This document shows, piece by piece, positions 45,469-54,892 of a stretch of 64,000 nucleotides of DNA (its first letter is position 1; every line of letters begins with the position of its first letter). Both the position numbers and the translations under genes were made by a program. The stretch comes from Priestia megaterium NBRC 15308 = ATCC 14581 (GTDB lineage: Bacteria; Bacillota; Bacilli; Bacillales; Bacillaceae_H). A model generated the notes under the pieces. The model was not told the origin of the DNA, did not search any database, and saw only the letters and a program-made list of their open reading frames with translations. The DNA lies in contig NZ_CP009920.1 of assembly GCF_000832985.1 (NCBI RefSeq), positions 3,776,501 to 3,840,500 on the forward strand. Reading direction: 5' to 3'.

Positions 45469-46905
45469 ATGGATTTAGTCATCATTATACTTGCTTTAGG
45501 GCTCTTAATGCTTATTGCTTACCGAGGTTTTTCTGTCATTCTTTTTGCGCCTCTATGTGCATTACTTGCGGTTATATTAACGGAACCTAGCTATGCTTTA
45601 CCTTTCTTTTCTAATATTTTTATGGAAAAGATGGTCGGCTTTATTAAGAACTATTTTCCAGTCTTTTTATTAGGAGCAGTTTTTGGAAAGTTAGTTGAAA
45701 TGTCTGGAATTGCTGAATCTATAGCTAAAACAATCATAAATTTAGTGGGTCGAAAACGAGCTATTTTAGCTATCGTTCTCATGTGTGCAATATTAACTTA
45801 CAGCGGAGTCAGTTTGTTTGTAGTAGCGTTTGCCGTTTATCCATTTGCAGCGAACCTTTTTCGAGAAGCTAACATTCCTAAGCGACTTATTCCTGGAACC
45901 ATTGCTTTAGGAGCTTTATCTTTTACAATGGATGCTATGCCGGGAACACCTCAAATTCAAAATGTAATACCGACTTCTTTTTTTAAGACAGATATTTATG
46001 CAGCTCCTATATTAGGAATAACTGGATCGCTCTTTGTACTTTGCCTAGGACTTCTTTATTTGGAAAGACGCCGTAAAAAAGCTCAAAGTGCAGGTGAAGG
46101 TTATTTTGGTTTTAATGGTGCTGGGGAAGAGATAGCTGTTGCTGCTGAAACAGTTAATATGTCAGCTGCTCCTTCTACTAATTCTGCTAGTATTGGGCGT
46201 CAGGTATTAGCATTTGTTCCTCTGATTTTAGTTGGAGTGGCCAATAAATTTTTCACTATATCTATTCCAAAGTGGTACCCAGAAGGTTTTGATTTTTCTA
46301 AGTTAGGTTTAGAAGCCTTTGGAAAAGTAGACTTAGCAACAGTAACAGGAATTTGGTCGGTAGAGCTAGCTTTAGTGCTAGGTATTATTACAGCACTTGC
46401 CTATGACTGGAAGCGCGTGACTAGTGGATTTCAACAAGGTATTAATGCCAGTATTGGCGGAGCTCTGCTAGCAGCTATGAATACAGGTTCTGAATATGGT
46501 TTTGGTGGAGTTATTGCATCTCTTCCCGGATTTGCAACTGTACGGGATAGCATCTCACATACTTTTACAAATCCACTTATTAATGGAGCTGTTACAACAA
46601 ACGTATTAGCTGGAATCACGGGTTCAGCATCTGGCGGAATGGGGATAGCACTGAGTGCTATGGGAGATAAGTATATACAAGCTATTACACAATATAATAT
46701 TCCTCCTGAAGTTATGCACCGTGTCGTAGCGATGGCATCGGGTGGGATGGATTCCTTACCTCATAACGGAGCCGTAATTACCCTACTTGCTGTTACTGGA
46801 TTAACCCATAAACAAGCTTATGGAGATATCTTTGCAGTGACTATTTTTAAAACACTCGCATGCTTCTTTGTAATCCTTGTTTATAGTTTAACTGGTTTAG
46901 TTTGA
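45469..46905 (+). CDS. GntP-family permease
   Basis: 478 residues with about 12 helices. GALSFTMDAMPGTPQIQN and the C-terminal ASGGMDSLPHNGAVITLLAVTGL are signatures of GntP/IT-superfamily carriers of gluconate-like and short hydroxy acids (including 3-hydroxybutyrate permeases). It probably imports the substrate of the enzymes encoded around it by proton symport. ATG behind a duplicated ribosome binding site; the SDR gene follows after 37 bases. Confidence 0.85.
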   Translation: MDLVIIILALGLLMLIAYRGFSVILFAPLCALLAVILTEPSYALPFFSNIFMEKMVGFIKNYFPVFLLGAVFGKLVEMSGIAESIAKTIINLVGRKRAILAIVLMCAILTYSGVSLFVVAFAVYPFAANLFREANIPKRLIPGTIALGALSFTMDAMPGTPQIQNVIPTSFFKTDIYAAPILGITGSLFVLCLGLLYLERRRKKAQSAGEGYFGFNGAGEEIAVAAETVNMSAAPSTNSASIGRQVLAFVPLILVGVANKFFTISIPKWYPEGFDFSKLGLEAFGKVDLATVTGIWSVELALVLGIITALAYDWKRVTSGFQQGINASIGGALLAAMNTGSEYGFGGVIASLPGFATVRDSISHTFTNPLINGAVTTNVLAGITGSASGGMGIALSAMGDKYIQAITQYNIPPEVMHRVVAMASGGMDSLPHNGAVITLLAVTGLTHKQAYGDIFAVTIFKTLACFFVILVYSLTGLV

Positions 46906-46942
46906 TAATAGAATCTATGAATCTAATAAAAGGAGGATTATA

Positions 46943-47704
46943 GTGACTTATTTTTCTGAACTCAAAGGAAAAAAAGTGCTGGTTACTGGAGGTAGTAAAG
47001 GGATTGGTAAGGATATTGCTTTGGCGCTCGCTAAACAAGGGGCAGACGTAGTCATTACAGGGCGTAACGAAGCTGATTTAGTGTCGACTACAAATGAATT
47101 AAAGCGGATTCATCCCAATTCTTTCTACTTAAAAGCAGATATACAAGATATACAAAGTGTGCATGAAATGGTAGATAACGCAGTTTCTACATTAGGTAAT
47201 ATTGATATACTCATAAACAATGCAGGCATTAATATTGCAAAACCAGCACTAGAAGTAACCGAAAAAGATTGGAATCAAGTCATAGACACCAATCTTAAAG
47301 GAACCTTTTTCTGTGCACAAAGAGTAGGCAAACATATGATAGAACAAGGAGGAGGAAAGATTATTAATATGGCGTCCCAAATGGCTTTTGTAGGGTATAT
47401 TAAGCGCTCTGTCTATTGTTCTAGTAAAGGCGGCGCAGTTCAGTTAACAAAAGCACTTGCAGTTGAGTGGGCACCCTATAACGTAAGAGTAAATGCTGTG
47501 GCTCCTACTTTTATCGAGACAGATTTTACGAAAGAAATGTTTGAAGATGAGGAATTTTATCAGGATGTTGTTTCCCGTATCCCTTTAGGAAAATTGGCTC
47601 AGCCCTCCGATGTTAGAGGAGCAGTTCTTTTTTTAGCTTCCGATTTAGCTCAGTTTATAACAGGAGAAACAATTAAAGTAGATGGAGGGTGGACAGCAAT
47701 ATGA
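46943..47704 (+). CDS. Short-chain dehydrogenase/reductase (SDR)
   Basis: 253 residues, GTG start after AAAAGGAGG. The nucleotide site is TGGSKGIG, the NNAG motif LINNAGIN, and the catalytic YxxxK SVYCSSKGG with Ser nearby in MASQMAF; it ends in ITGETIKVDGGW. Classical FabG/gluconate-dehydrogenase type. It would oxidise a secondary hydroxyl of the permease substrate or reduce the ketone. It overlaps the next gene by four bases (ATGA). Confidence 0.9.
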   Translation: MTYFSELKGKKVLVTGGSKGIGKDIALALAKQGADVVITGRNEADLVSTTNELKRIHPNSFYLKADIQDIQSVHEMVDNAVSTLGNIDILINNAGINIAKPALEVTEKDWNQVIDTNLKGTFFCAQRVGKHMIEQGGGKIINMASQMAFVGYIKRSVYCSSKGGAVQLTKALAVEWAPYNVRVNAVAPTFIETDFTKEMFEDEEFYQDVVSRIPLGKLAQPSDVRGAVLFLASDLAQFITGETIKVDGGWTAI

Positions 47705-48660
47705 GTGTTTCTAAAGAAGAATTAGCAATTATAGGTTCTGGTACAATGGGGCATTCTATCGCTTTATCTGCATCTATAGCAGGCTTCAACGTGAAAATTT
47801 GGGGAATAGATGATAATGATATTCACCGTGGGAAGCAAGGTATTGATGAAAAATTGAATTTGTTGACAACGTATGAGGTAGTGGATTCTAATGAGATAAA
47901 AAATATAAAAGAACGTATCTACTTTACAAATTCATTAAGAGAGTGTGTAAATAAGGCGAGTTTCGTGATTGAAGGAATTCCAGAAAACTTATACTTAAAA
48001 CAAAAAATGTTTCAAGAGTTAGATGAATTATGTTCCCAAAATGTAATACTTGCGAGTAACACATCCGGTTTGAGTCCAACTGATATTGCTGCTCTTACAT
48101 CATATCCGGAAAGAACAGTAGTTACACATTTTTGGAATCCAGGACATTTGATCCCTCTTGTAGAAGTAATACGGGGAGAGCAGACGTCAGAACAGACTGT
48201 TAATCGATCGCTTGAATTACTTGAAAACTTGAATAAAAAGCCTATTGTGGTTCAAAAAGATATCCTTGGTTCAATTGGAAATCGACTGCAGTATGCTTTA
48301 TTCCGTGAGGCTCAATATATTCTTGAGCAAGGGGTGGCCTCAATCGAGGATATTGATAAAGCTGTTTGTTACAGTATAGGTAGACGTTTGTCGGTGACAG
48401 GCCCATTTATGACAGCTGATATGGGAGGACTAGATGTATTTGATTCTATATCAGCCTATCTATTCCCCGATTTAAGCAATCATAATAAATCGTTTAGCAA
48501 GATAAAAAAACTTGTAGATGAGGGAAATTACGGACAAAAAACGGGAAAAGGATTTTATGAATGGTCACAGCAGCAATCAAAAAAAATGAACAAAGAACGT
48601 GAACAACAACTTATTTATTGGCTGAAAAGAGATTTAGAAGAGGAAAAAGAACAAAAATAA
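47701..48660 (+). CDS. 3-hydroxyacyl-CoA-dehydrogenase-family enzyme
   Basis: 319 residues; start ATG 47701 overlaps the SDR stop, with GGAGGG upstream. An N-terminal Rossmann fold (AIIGSGTMGHSIAL), an active-site region SNTSGLSPTDIA then THFWNPGHLIPLVEVIRG, and a C-terminal helical domain ending KTGKGFYEW. WNPGHLIPLVEV differs from the HPxNPP of fatty-acid enzymes and recalls relatives acting on free hydroxyacids (gulonate or carnitine dehydrogenases). Probably an NAD dehydrogenase of a small hydroxyacid. Confidence 0.85.
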   Translation: MSVSKEELAIIGSGTMGHSIALSASIAGFNVKIWGIDDNDIHRGKQGIDEKLNLLTTYEVVDSNEIKNIKERIYFTNSLRECVNKASFVIEGIPENLYLKQKMFQELDELCSQNVILASNTSGLSPTDIAALTSYPERTVVTHFWNPGHLIPLVEVIRGEQTSEQTVNRSLELLENLNKKPIVVQKDILGSIGNRLQYALFREAQYILEQGVASIEDIDKAVCYSIGRRLSVTGPFMTADMGGLDVFDSISAYLFPDLSNHNKSFSKIKKLVDEGNYGQKTGKGFYEWSQQQSKKMNKEREQQLIYWLKRDLEEEKEQK

Positions 48661-48710
48661 GTTCCTTTAATGAATAAATGAGCAAGTAAACCTTGAGAGG
48701 AAGTTATGAA

Positions 48711-48747
48711 AAAGAAAAGGATGATCCAAAGGGCCATCCTTTTCTTT
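48711..48747. terminator. Bidirectional terminator
   Basis: AAAGAAAAGGATG pairs with CATCCTTTTCTTT. Shared by the catabolic operon and the convergent EamA gene. Confidence 0.88.
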
Positions 48748-49646
48748 TATTTTGATACTAGAAGAGGCTTTGAGGTTTTCGGTTTTATACTGACAAGTAT
48801 TATACTGAAAATGACTAATAAGAGACCTACTAGTAGATTCATTGTAATTGGTTCTTTTAAAAATAATGAACTTGCTGTAATAGAAATAATAGGGATTAAA
48901 AAAGTATAGGTGGAAACTTTGCTTGCTTCTCCTGAACTAACAAGTGTAAAGAAATCAAGCCAACCCAGAGCAATGACGAACACAGATATGAACAACAATA
49001 CGGCGATAAAAGCCGGATTCCATGAAATAGATGACCAGCTTTCTGTAAGTGTTCCGGAAGCCATTAAAAATAATCCACCAATAATAATGTGCAGTGTAGT
49101 AAGCCAAATTCCATCAACTTTATTAGAGGTTTTTTTCATAAATACAGTACCAAAAGCCCAACTTAAAGCAGAACCTAATGCAAGACAAATGCCTGTAATA
49201 GAAATATGGCCTTTTAAACCTCCAAGACAAATGACAAGAACGCCCGCAAATCCTAAAATAAGACCTAATATTTTGAAGGGATACATTGATTCACCAAGCC
49301 AAATCCAAGAAAATAATCCCATTAAGATTGGTTGAAAGAAAACAATCGCGGTAAAAAGTCCGGCCGGTAAATAATTTAATCCAATCGTCTGAAGTCCATA
49401 GAATAAGATGATATTAAATAGTGCGGATATAAAATAAATAGGCCATGTCTCTTTAAAACGAAGCATTTTATATCTAGGAACGGCAATTATGAGTAATATG
49501 ATTCCGCCGATAAATAATCGTATACCTGCAAATAAAAGTGGTGGAGAGTAGTGCAGCGCGAATTTCGTTAGAGGCCAGTTTATTCCCCACATAAAAACAA
49601 GAAATGCAAGAAAAAATCCAATTCGCGTTTTAGAATATTGCTTCAT
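48747..49646 (-). CDS. EamA/DMT-family transporter
   Basis: 299 residues, ATG after AAGGAGG. Ten helices in two EamA repeats (WGINWPLTKFALHYSPPLLFAG, then ALSWAFGTVFMKK). Probably exports a metabolite or amino acid. Divergent from a LysR gene 97 bases away that is its likely regulator. The adjacency to the catabolic operon may be chance. Confidence 0.88.
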   Translation of the reverse strand: MKQYSKTRIGFFLAFLVFMWGINWPLTKFALHYSPPLLFAGIRLFIGGIILLIIAVPRYKMLRFKETWPIYFISALFNIILFYGLQTIGLNYLPAGLFTAIVFFQPILMGLFSWIWLGESMYPFKILGLILGFAGVLVICLGGLKGHISITGICLALGSALSWAFGTVFMKKTSNKVDGIWLTTLHIIIGGLFLMASGTLTESWSSISWNPAFIAVLLFISVFVIALGWLDFFTLVSSGEASKVSTYTFLIPIISITASSLFLKEPITMNLLVGLLLVIFSIILVSIKPKTSKPLLVSK

Positions 49647-49743
49647 GATAAAACCTCCTTGTTATGATTACATTAAACATGATACGATAGGAAGATGAAT
49701 AAAGAAAATGAATGTTTTTTATAAGGAGTATAAGTAATCACTT

Positions 49744-50622
49744 ATGATAACAATTACACAACTTCAAGTATTAGTAAAAGCTATTGACACGGGAAGTTTT
49801 ACAAAGGCTAGTCATGTTTTGAATATGACTCAGCCAGCTGTCAGCCATGCAATATCTAACTTAGAAGCTGATTTGGGCGTTAAATTGCTTCTAAGGGATC
49901 GTAAAAGAGGTCTACTTTTAACTGATATTGGGGAACGTATTTTAGTACATATTCGAGCAGTATTAAATCATATTGAAAAAGTGGAACAAGAAGTAGCAGC
50001 TGAAAAGGGGTTTGAAGTAGGAACAATAAGAATAGGAAGTTTTCCTAGTGCATCTACGAAATTTTTACCCGGAATCATTAAAGTTTTTAAACAAAAATAT
50101 CCTTCTCTCCAGCTAATTGTTCATGAAGGAACATTAGATGAAATTAAAAGTTGGCTCAAATCTAAAGCTATCGATATAGGGTTTATCGTTCTTCCAAGCA
50201 CAAGTATGGATATTGTGCCGATTGCTAAAGATGAAATGGTAGTTTTAGTACCAAAAACTCACGCTTTATCTGAAAAAAATTCTATTAGTATTAATGACTT
50301 AGATAATGAGCCATTAATTTTGTGCAGAGGAGGGTTTGAATCTCCCATTATAGATATGTTTAATAAAGCTAAAGTGAAATTAAGAGCTGAATTTACGGTT
50401 TCTCATATCAATACTCTATTAAAAATGATTCAAGAAGACTTAGGCTTGGCCATAGCTCCTAAATTTTCATTAACAAGTGTACCTGAAGGAATTGCTATAA
50501 AAAAATTAGAACCAAGGTTTTGTAGAGAAATCGCACTAGCAGTTCCAGCGTTAAAAGAAGCGTCCATTGCTGTAAAGTTATTTATTAAGGAAATGAGAAA
50601 TCTAGATAGTGAAGCTGAATAA
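49744..50622 (+). CDS. LysR-family transcriptional regulator
   Basis: 292 residues. HTH at the N-terminus (TQLQVLVKAIDTGSFTKAS, then LNMTQPAVSHAISNLEADLG), effector domain from about 90 (VGTIRIGSFPSASTKFLPGI). The closest ribosome site, AAGGAG, is 15 bases from the ATG, longer than usual. Probably controls the divergent EamA transporter gene. Confidence 0.92.
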   Translation: MITITQLQVLVKAIDTGSFTKASHVLNMTQPAVSHAISNLEADLGVKLLLRDRKRGLLLTDIGERILVHIRAVLNHIEKVEQEVAAEKGFEVGTIRIGSFPSASTKFLPGIIKVFKQKYPSLQLIVHEGTLDEIKSWLKSKAIDIGFIVLPSTSMDIVPIAKDEMVVLVPKTHALSEKNSISINDLDNEPLILCRGGFESPIIDMFNKAKVKLRAEFTVSHINTLLKMIQEDLGLAIAPKFSLTSVPEGIAIKKLEPRFCREIALAVPALKEASIAVKLFIKEMRNLDSEAE

Positions 50623-51121
50623 GAAAATGAAAAGCCTCTCCAATATTTTACCAAATTAAAGTCTTCTTCAACTAATAGAGAAAAAAAGAATAGCTAATAA
50701 AAAACATTTCTTAATTTTGAGGAATCACTTCATTCGATACTTGATTGGATCTTTCACTTATTTACTGGTAACACTTGTTATAGCATGGAATATAGATTTG
50801 TCTTGATTATTTCTCTATATGATATGTATGTTAACTTGAAAATCGTGTAATAAATTGAGTAAATAATGATAAGGAAAGCGAGAGAGAATTAGAAGAGGCG
50901 AAAGCTCAATTGATTCATAACATACAAAGGAATCTTTATTAATGCAGAGGATAGGGAATATAACGACTCGGCAATAAGAGGCTAGTTTGAACGAATCTAA
51001 GATGACTAAAAATGGTTAGTTTTCGTAGTCTCTAATAAAGTAGGACTAGTTAAAAGCGTGGATTAAATCTAACCCACGCTTTTATAGCGGGAGCTCGTTA
51101 TATCACCTTAAAATGAAAATG
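50623..51121. other. Intergenic region with gene remnant and terminator
   Basis: A short helical frame (about 50865-50942, ESERELEEAKAQLIHNIQRN) ends in TAA but has no start, so it is probably a remnant. The terminator at 51053-51086 follows. Nothing else is seen. Confidence 0.4.
51053..51086. terminator. Intrinsic terminator
   Basis: TAAAAGCGTGG pairs with CCACGCTTTTA over a 12-base loop. Confidence 0.8.
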
Positions 51122-51343
51122 TTAAGTAGAGAGTTTCCTGATATCAGAGTAACAAATACAAAGTGTATTCTCATATTCAGAGTCGTATCCTGTAAATACC
51201 AGATTTTTTTCTTTATTATCATAGTGAAATCCGATTTTCTTTAAATCATTTCTCAATATATCTTCAGTAATTTTGATGGAAGAAGCAATATCTTCATAAG
51301 AAGCACCATTATTTAACTTTTGAACAATCTCACCTATTAACAA
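51122..51343 (-). CDS. Small HTH-like protein (73 aa)
   Basis: TTG start with GGAGG seven bases upstream. The first half (IVQKLNNGASYEDIASSIKITEDILRNDLKKIGF, in two parts) reads as a helix-turn-helix, followed by a short beta part with CICYSDIR. It could be a small DNA-binding regulator; target unknown. Confidence 0.55.
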   Translation of the reverse strand: MLIGEIVQKLNNGASYEDIASSIKITEDILRNDLKKIGFHYDNKEKNLVFTGYDSEYENTLCICYSDIRKLST

Positions 51344-51470
51344 GTTATGACCTCCAGTAGCATATGTTTCTTAAGTAATAATTTAACCTAAACAGTTGCT
51401 TTTATGAAAGTTGTGTTAAAGGCCATTTTAGATTATTGGAACTTGCATTGAGTATTTCGTTTGCTAACTA

Positions 51471-51670
51471 CTAGATTAATTCTTTTTTTCTTTTACGATA
51501 ATCAGTAAAATAGTAAATTAAAGTTATTTCAATAAAAAATCAATGAAAAGACCGGTGAGACTTTCTATTTGCACACCTTTTTCTTCAATTAATTGGCGGT
51601 AAATGACTCTGAAGATCACACCAACAAAAGAGAGAATAACAGCCGCTGTGGTACTACGTAAAAAGTCAAT
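51471..51670 (-). pseudogene. Degenerate paralogue of the 56247 membrane gene
   Basis: Aligns base by base with the small gene at 56247-56447: RVIYRQLIEEKGVQIESLTGLFI against RVIYGQIIGEKDVQIESLIGLFI (each in two parts). A T6 tract before FIEI would need seven T, so the frame breaks before the last helix; the old end TDYRKRKKE is still readable. The ribosome site (AAGGGTG) precedes ATT, not ATG, as in the intact copy. Confidence 0.7.
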
Positions 51671-51791
51671 AGAATCACACCCTTTTTTAATCTATTAAGA
51701 ACGCTTGGACAAGAAACTTAAGGATGGTTATCACTTGTTTCCATTTAACGTAAAGCTAACAGATAAAAAAGAGAATAGATGGAAGTGAAGT

Positions 51792-51825
51792 AAAAAAGCA
51801 AAGAGAATATTCTCTTTGCTTTTTT
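51792..51825 (-). terminator. Terminator of the MMPL gene
   Basis: A 34-bp perfect palindrome centred on AATATT with arms AAAAAAGCAAAGAGAAT. Confidence 0.88.
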
Positions 51826-51888
51826 CTTGTTTTCATATTCATAGAAGCTACATAGTAAATTATATATATAACATCTTTGTTCAAATAC

Positions 51889-54111
51889 TTACTGCTCTTT
51901 TTCTGATACCATTTCAACTTTACCTGGCCAGAAAGCAAATCTTCCTAAAACCGTAGTAATCGCAGGTACAAGGAATGGTCGCACAATAAATGTATCTAAC
52001 AGAACACCTAAAGCCGTGATAATTCCAAACTGAACCAGAACTTGAATAGGCAGTGTTGCTAGAACCGCGAAGGTAGCAGCTAAAATGATTCCAGCTGATG
52101 TAATAACACCGCTTGTTTCGCTTACGCCTTCTTTAATTGCTTGCTTTAATGGCATGTGCTTCTTTTTCTGCCAGATGCTTGAGATCATAAAGATATTATA
52201 ATCCTCACCAAGCGCCACTAAAAATACAAATGCATATAAAGGAATCGCTCCTTGTATAGCATCTGCCCCCATGATGTTGTGAATAATGAGCCAGCCTAAT
52301 CCTAAGGCTGCACTGTAGGATAAGATAACCGTTCCAACCAAGTAAAGCATGGCTACAATGGAACGCAAGTAAGCCAATAGCAGGAGCGATATAAAAATAA
52401 TAATTAATGGGACAATGATACTGTCGTCTTTATCACTAACTGTCATTGTGTCATACTGTGTTGCTGTTTGACCGCCGATCCATACTTTGGATTTGACTGC
52501 GGAAACTCCGGACTGTGACAGTGCCTTTTCAGCTGCATCTCTCAAGTCTGGAATAGCTATCATTGCTTCTATACTATATGGATTCACATTAAACATAACG
52601 TCATATACTTTTAGATCCTCATTATTTGTACCACTTTGAGGTGCAGAAACAGTACTAATAAGGTCATTTTTCTTTAATGCTTTTTCAAGGTCAACCGATT
52701 TTCCTTCCGTATCAATGACTACTTGTGCTGGTGCTAGTTCACCAGGAGAGTAAGCATCAGAAATAATCGTAAATCCTTCACGAGAAGGCATATCTTCAGG
52801 GAAAGAAGACAATAAATCATATGTGTACTTGATTTGACTAGAGTAAATGGATAAAGCTCCAAAAAAGACTAGACAAGCTACAATGATTGTCCATGGTTTA
52901 GTCGTAACCACATTACCAATCCAATTCCCGACACGGTTTTTCGCTTTTCGGTCACGCACCGGTTTTCCTTTCTTTTTCGCCAATTCCTCTTCCATTTCAG
53001 GAGTACGAGGGACGAAAGGATAAAAAGAACCTCTTCCCATAACCGAAAGCAGGGCGGGAATAAGTGTTAAACTTGCTAATCCCATAATCAGAATAGATAA
53101 GCTAAAAGGGATTGCAAAATGATGGTAAGCACCGTATTTTGCTACGATTAAAGCTAAAAGAGAGATGACAACCGTAAAGCCACTCATCGCTATAGCACCT
53201 GAAGCACCTTTAAAGGCGTTGATAAGTGCTTGTCTCTTGTCTTTTACTTTGCGAAGCTCATCGCGATAATGAGAAATTAAAAATAAACAATAGTCTGTTC
53301 CGGCTCCAAATAATAAAACAGTCATAATGGATATGGACTGCGAGTCAACCGTAATCCATCCTTTATCTGCTAAAATACCGAGAATTGGACTCAGCACCCC
53401 ATAGGCAAAACCTACGCCGATTAAAGGAATAATCGCTAAAATTGGGGAACGATAAATGACAAGAAGTAAAATTAAGACCAATAAAACTGTCGCAATTAGT
53501 AACGAAACGTCTGCTCCTTCAAATAAGCTCGTTGCATCTACTTGAATTCCTACAGGACCCGTAACGCGCGTGCTTAATTTATCTTTTTCATCGATATCTG
53601 TCGCAAAAGAATCGTATGAAACGTTTTCTTTTACTTGTTTTTTAACCGTATCTAGATTTTTTTCTAGTACATCCGTCTCAACGTTTTCTTTAAAGAAAAT
53701 AGGCTGTACAAGCGTGGTACCATCTTTTGATATCATTTTTTGTAGAGCTGCTAACGGTAATTTGTGCAAAGGCGGAGTAGACGTTTGTTCTTCTAATGGT
53801 TTCTTTTCTAAATCTGCCGCCACTTGCTGAATAGATTTTAAGTCATCGGTATTCAAACCTGAATCTTTATGCCATGTAAGCAGGGCAGGAACCCCTGAAG
53901 AGTTAGGGAATTCTTTCTTTATAAGATTTTCAGCCTCTACGGAAGGTGAATTCTTACTTAAGTTTGGTGCATTGTTCACTTCCGTTTTATTAACGGCAGG
54001 CCAAGCAATTGTTAGAAATGCAGTTGCCAGAATCCATACGGCAATAACAACCCAACGACTCACTTTTCCAGTCATCAATCGACTGAATGTTGCTAAAGGT
54101 GATTCTTTCAT
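51889..54111 (-). CDS. MMPL/RND-family exporter
   Basis: 740 residues, ATG after GGGAG. Two repeats of an N-terminal helix, a large external loop and five helices. FGAGTDYCLFLISHYRDEL and the second-half ALGEDYNIFMISSIW are the MMPL proton-relay helices (GxxxDY). The family exports lipids or drugs by proton antiport. It is divergent from a TetR gene with a dyad between them, so it is probably induced by a toxic compound. Confidence 0.92.
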   Translation of the reverse strand: MKESPLATFSRLMTGKVSRWVVIAVWILATAFLTIAWPAVNKTEVNNAPNLSKNSPSVEAENLIKKEFPNSSGVPALLTWHKDSGLNTDDLKSIQQVAADLEKKPLEEQTSTPPLHKLPLAALQKMISKDGTTLVQPIFFKENVETDVLEKNLDTVKKQVKENVSYDSFATDIDEKDKLSTRVTGPVGIQVDATSLFEGADVSLLIATVLLVLILLLVIYRSPILAIIPLIGVGFAYGVLSPILGILADKGWITVDSQSISIMTVLLFGAGTDYCLFLISHYRDELRKVKDKRQALINAFKGASGAIAMSGFTVVISLLALIVAKYGAYHHFAIPFSLSILIMGLASLTLIPALLSVMGRGSFYPFVPRTPEMEEELAKKKGKPVRDRKAKNRVGNWIGNVVTTKPWTIIVACLVFFGALSIYSSQIKYTYDLLSSFPEDMPSREGFTIISDAYSPGELAPAQVVIDTEGKSVDLEKALKKNDLISTVSAPQSGTNNEDLKVYDVMFNVNPYSIEAMIAIPDLRDAAEKALSQSGVSAVKSKVWIGGQTATQYDTMTVSDKDDSIIVPLIIIFISLLLLAYLRSIVAMLYLVGTVILSYSAALGLGWLIIHNIMGADAIQGAIPLYAFVFLVALGEDYNIFMISSIWQKKKHMPLKQAIKEGVSETSGVITSAGIILAATFAVLATLPIQVLVQFGIITALGVLLDTFIVRPFLVPAITTVLGRFAFWPGKVEMVSEKEQ

Positions 54112-54161
54112 TAATTCTCCCTCATTTCCAAATCTGTTTGTTTCTATTACAATATATATAG

Positions 54162-54192
54162 AACCTTCGATAATTATATATACCAGAAGGTT
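54162..54192. promoter_or_regulatory. Probable TetR operator
   Basis: AACCTTC (54162-54168) and GAAGGTT (54186-54192) are perfect inverted repeats in the MMPL/tetR divergent region, with a TATATATA-rich centre overlapping likely promoters. Confidence 0.6.
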
Positions 54193-54246
54193 AATTAATC
54201 AACTAGTTTAAATGTGCCAATTTCTTGAACTAGAAGGAGGGCCCTT

Positions 54247-54867
54247 ATGAATACTGATAAGACACCGAAAAAAAAGCCTGGCAGACCTAAAATAACAACT
54301 GAAAATAATATAACAAGAGAGCAAATTTTAAAAACAGCTGCCCATCTCTTTATGGCATATGGATACGAAAAAGTTTCAATGGAGCAAGTGGCTGAAGCAA
54401 GCGATGTGACCAAGGCCAGCGTTTACTACTATTTTAAAAATAAGGCAACTTTGTTTACCGTTTCGGTATCAAGTATGTTCCAACGTATCACAAAACAGAC
54501 AGAAAAATTATTACAAAACTCCAAAGGGCTGAAACACAGATTATATGAGGTAACATTAGATCATTTAAAAAGACCGCATATTGATTTTGAAACATTATTG
54601 CAAGAAGCGACTTCTTCGCTTACAGAAGGTCATATTCATGAAATTCGTGAAGCGGAGAAAGCAATACATGAGGCATTGGAGAACGTATTCAAGCAAGCTG
54701 CAAAAAGCGGTGAAATTGTCGTAGCAAGTCCCAGATTGCTTGCGCATACATTTTCCACGGTAACAATGATTCGGAACAAAAAAGAATTAATTACAGAATT
54801 AGGAGGCCCTGAAAAAACGGCTCAGGCTCTAGTGGACCTGTTTTGGGTGGGGATTAGTCCTAAGTGA
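54247..54867 (+). CDS. TetR-family regulator
   Basis: 206 residues, ATG after AGAAGGAGGG. A basic N-terminal arm (KKKPGRPK) precedes the HTH (ILKTAAHLFMAYGYEKVSMEQ, then ASDVTKASVYYYFKNKATLF); the remaining helices form the ligand domain. Likely represses the divergent MMPL exporter gene and itself. Confidence 0.93.
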   Translation: MNTDKTPKKKPGRPKITTENNITREQILKTAAHLFMAYGYEKVSMEQVAEASDVTKASVYYYFKNKATLFTVSVSSMFQRITKQTEKLLQNSKGLKHRLYEVTLDHLKRPHIDFETLLQEATSSLTEGHIHEIREAEKAIHEALENVFKQAAKSGEIVVASPRLLAHTFSTVTMIRNKKELITELGGPEKTAQALVDLFWVGISPK

Positions 54868-54892
54868 CGTTTTTATTCCAGCGTAAAAAAAG

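Noticed and set aside
37613-48660. Sulfoquinovose or sulfonate degradation locus
   Set aside because: No sulfolyase, sulfoquinovosidase, transaldolase or sulfite exporter is present; only the HisD paralogue points that way.
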